A DNA stretch of 64,000 bases, from positions 26,071,911 through 26,135,910 of the forward strand of contig CM037843.1 of the NCBI GenBank assembly GCA_021234535.1. The letters are read 5' to 3'. Both the position numbers and the translations under genes were made by a program. The notes beneath the pieces are model-generated. The model had not been told where the DNA came from, searched no databases, and saw only the letters and a program-made list of their open reading frames with translations. Positions 62,325 to 64,000 of this stretch are shown one piece after another (within the stretch, counting starts at the first letter, position 1; the number at the start of each line of letters is the position of its first letter). This DNA comes from Stichopus chloronotus (Eukaryota > Echinodermata > Holothuroidea > Aspidochirotida > Stichopodidae).

Positions 62325-63373
62325 CATGTGAGAATGCGCCCTTTAGTTCCACTGCCGTGAGTTGGAAGCCACTGGCTTCCAACCCACGCTTGAAGGACAA
62401 ATACTTTACCTCGACAGTGACTTATTACGTAACCGCTACCTCCCCGATGAAGACAGATTTTTTCAGTCACACACCAAAAAGGGGCACGATTTTTACATGT
62501 TATTGGATGAAGAATACCAAGATAGTGTTTGATGGATCATTTGCACCTGATTATGTGTTTGAATTTCTTAATTTGGTGCAAAATTCGTCCAAATACTTCG
62601 CGATGCCTAATCCTTCAAAAAATCGCTGTTCCCTAAGTGTACGTCCTCCATACAAAATATCTCTTACCACACATTTGTTTTGGCGAGAAGCGTTGCCGCA
62701 GCAGTTACATTGTACACAGTGCTAGTGCTTGTGCAGTGAAATTAGGACTAGACTGTAGTACTGTACTGCGTAACATTGTTGGAGTAGAGAAGTTTGTAAC
62801 CCACTTACATAACACAAATTTTAAGGGGTGACGGAGGTAACTTTGGGTGTTAATTGTATAGTGTTAGGTTAAGGTTGAAATTATGGAGTTAAACCCATAA
62901 AATATAAGTAATGAGGAATAGAAATATAAAATCAGTGTGTCTGAAAAACCTGCAATTGAAATCTCATGTTCAATGGGGTGCAATAACATATCTTTTTTTT
63001 TTTTGGAAATTCACGGTAATGGTACAGTCCTAATTGAGCTAATGATATTGAGAATACTGCAGAGGGGAGGAAGTTTGTTTGCGAGAAGAACACATTTGAA
63101 AATGAAAGAAGACCGTGATATTTTGTTAAATTGCTTCTTACTCAAACAAAATTTTCGTTTGAAAGTGTAATTCAATGTTAAATCGCCGTTAGATCTCGTA
63201 TCTGGACATATTTTACTGAAAATTTTTCTTTGTATGTTGCATTGTTAAAACGAGGCCAGTCAGCCAGTGGAGAGAGGTATTGAATTTCGTTCGAATCATG
63301 CGGTTGCCTTGATATGTGCCTGGGACAAGGAAAACGGGAATGGTAGTTCGATTAAAGGGCGCTTTTGCACATG
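62325..63373 (+). mobile_element. Unrecognised ~1.05-kb TIR element, copy 2
   Basis: Ends are catgtgagaatgcgccct and the complement of agggcgcttttgcacatg. It is an inverted copy of 28391-29445. An open frame at 62312-62725 enters from outside the left end, so its ATG is not the element's own. It encodes segments shared with copy 1: SSTAVSWKPLASN, FSHTPKRGTIF, KIVFDGS and LVQNSSKY, then FWREALPQQL. A frameshift near 62720 separates ACAVKLGLD and NIVGVEKFV from it. Over a 59-residue ungapped stretch the two copies differ at about 10 residues with no stop in either. A hairpin like that of copy 1 lies at 62357-62387. The product is unknown. Confidence 0.85.
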
Positions 63374-63840
63374 TCTCTGTCAAGTTTTAAGGAGGTCGAA
63401 GGTCACATGAGGTCAATGAATGTCATGAGTTTGAAAACCTTGTAAATATGGTGGCTCAATGATGGAGAGTTGCTTGAAATTCAAAGTTGGTATTTAGGTA
63501 GTTCCTTGTGAGTAGATGATCCCTATTCTTTGCCAGGTAGGTAAAAAGTCTTTTGAACAGAGTGCCCCAACTGAGGAAATTTCTCAGCCACTAAAAGTTG
63601 CTGGAACTTCAGTTTCCAACATTGTTGCTCTTCACATCTTATATCTGTCTTGTGAGGGCAAATTGTCACACAAGGTCAGCAAAGGTCATAGTTTACACAC
63701 CTTGAAAACACACCATCTCTAACTTCAAACTTGGTGTATAACTTCAAACTTAGTGTATAGCTGTGTCCATTGTGAGTGATCCCTATTGTTTTCATGGTCA
63801 GAGGTCATTTGAGATCACCAGAGATGAAAGTTTGAAAACA
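63374..63840. repeat. AGGTCA-rich dispersed repeat, about 2 units
   Basis: Repeating blocks contain 'ggaggtcgaaggtcacatgaggtca', 'gtagatgatccctattctttgcc', 'aaggtcagcaaaggtcata' and 'gtgagtgatccctattgttttcatggtcagaggtca'. Same family style as 7520-7900. Confidence 0.8.
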
Positions 63841-63845
63841 CTTAA

Positions 63846-64000
63846 AGGGAAATAGGGCGTTTGTTTTAGAGAAAACATCCATATTTTTGAAACCAATGTT
63901 TGTGGACGTAGAATGATAGATTATTCAAAATAAGGAAGGGCAGTAGCCTTCTTTTCAAGAAATAAGCTTTTCACAAATAGAAATCCAGTTATTTCTTACT
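63846..64000 (-). mobile_element. TTAA-flanked MITE, copy 3 (cut by the window edge)
   Basis: Begins after TTAA with AGGGAAATAGGGCGTTTG, then runs as the reverse complement of the right half of the copies at 37712 and 38603 ('gaataatctatcattct' type sequence in complement). It continues past the edge. Confidence 0.88.

Noticed and set aside
1..64000. tRNA, rRNA, CRISPR or bacterial-type operons
   Set aside because: Looked for B-box-like cores, rRNA-like blocks and short regular spacer arrays; none seen. The repeats present have no spacer structure.

Overview
This is an AT-rich, intron-rich animal genomic window. Almost all of it from about 14 kb to the right edge belongs to one minus-strand gene. 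The style of the DNA (long introns, AGGTCA-dense dispersed repeats, small TIR elements, degenerate minisatellites, a decayed non-LTR retrotransposon) suggests a marine invertebrate. An invertebrate deuterostome such as an echinoderm is my guess, from repeat style only. I see no bacterial operon, CRISPR array, tRNA or rRNA.

The gene is a UDP-GalNAc:polypeptide N-acetylgalactosaminyltransferase (GALNT, CAZy family GT27) of the GALNT14/GALNT16 type. I rebuilt it exon by exon on the minus strand. Each exon below has an AG acceptor and a GT donor (the last ends in a stop), and neighbouring phases agree. Exons, 5' to 3': 61051-60984, one exon not found, 49784-49663, a pair of alternative exons (39514-39427 and 34933-34846), 33857-33773, 33434-33331, 30339-30213, 27123-27031, 24606-24523, 18448-18313, 16811-16692 and 14106-13957 (stop). 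They cover most of the GT-A catalytic domain and the whole C-terminal R-type (beta-trefoil) lectin domain. The cytosolic tail, membrane anchor, stem and start of the catalytic domain lie beyond the right edge.

The main finding is the alternative pair. Both exons are exactly 88 nt, start and end in the same phase, and encode the same segment of the catalytic domain (12 of 29 residues identical). Because 88 is not a multiple of 3, using both or neither shifts the frame, so they should be mutually exclusive. The segment follows the metal-binding DxH motif and ends just before the acceptor-groove F-x-W residues. The 4.5-kb intron between the two exons carries two 345-bp TTAA-flanked MITEs. A second oddity is a ~273-bp tandem duplication at the last exon, which creates a decoy acceptor and an exon that stops after 17 codons, before the gamma lobe's CLD motif.

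Layout: 0-3 kb holds a 90-bp tandem repeat and a ~1.9-kb array of diverged ~80-bp monomers. 3.3-3.9 kb is a TIR element. 4.1-4.3 kb looks like a promoter and first exon of another minus-strand gene. 5-9 kb is repeat-rich. 9-14 kb has no recognisable gene and may include the GALNT 3' UTR. The introns hold a 48-bp minisatellite and a LINE fragment (15-16.5 kb), a TA microsatellite (19.7 kb), DR1-bearing AGGTCA repeats (22 kb), one copy of an unrecognised ~1.05-kb TIR element (28.4 kb), the TTAA MITEs (37.7 and 38.6 kb), a 1-kb imperfect palindrome (47.1 kb) and a ~26-bp minisatellite (54.5 kb). The right edge holds a second, inverted copy of the 1.05-kb element, nested in an AGGTCA repeat, and a third TTAA MITE.
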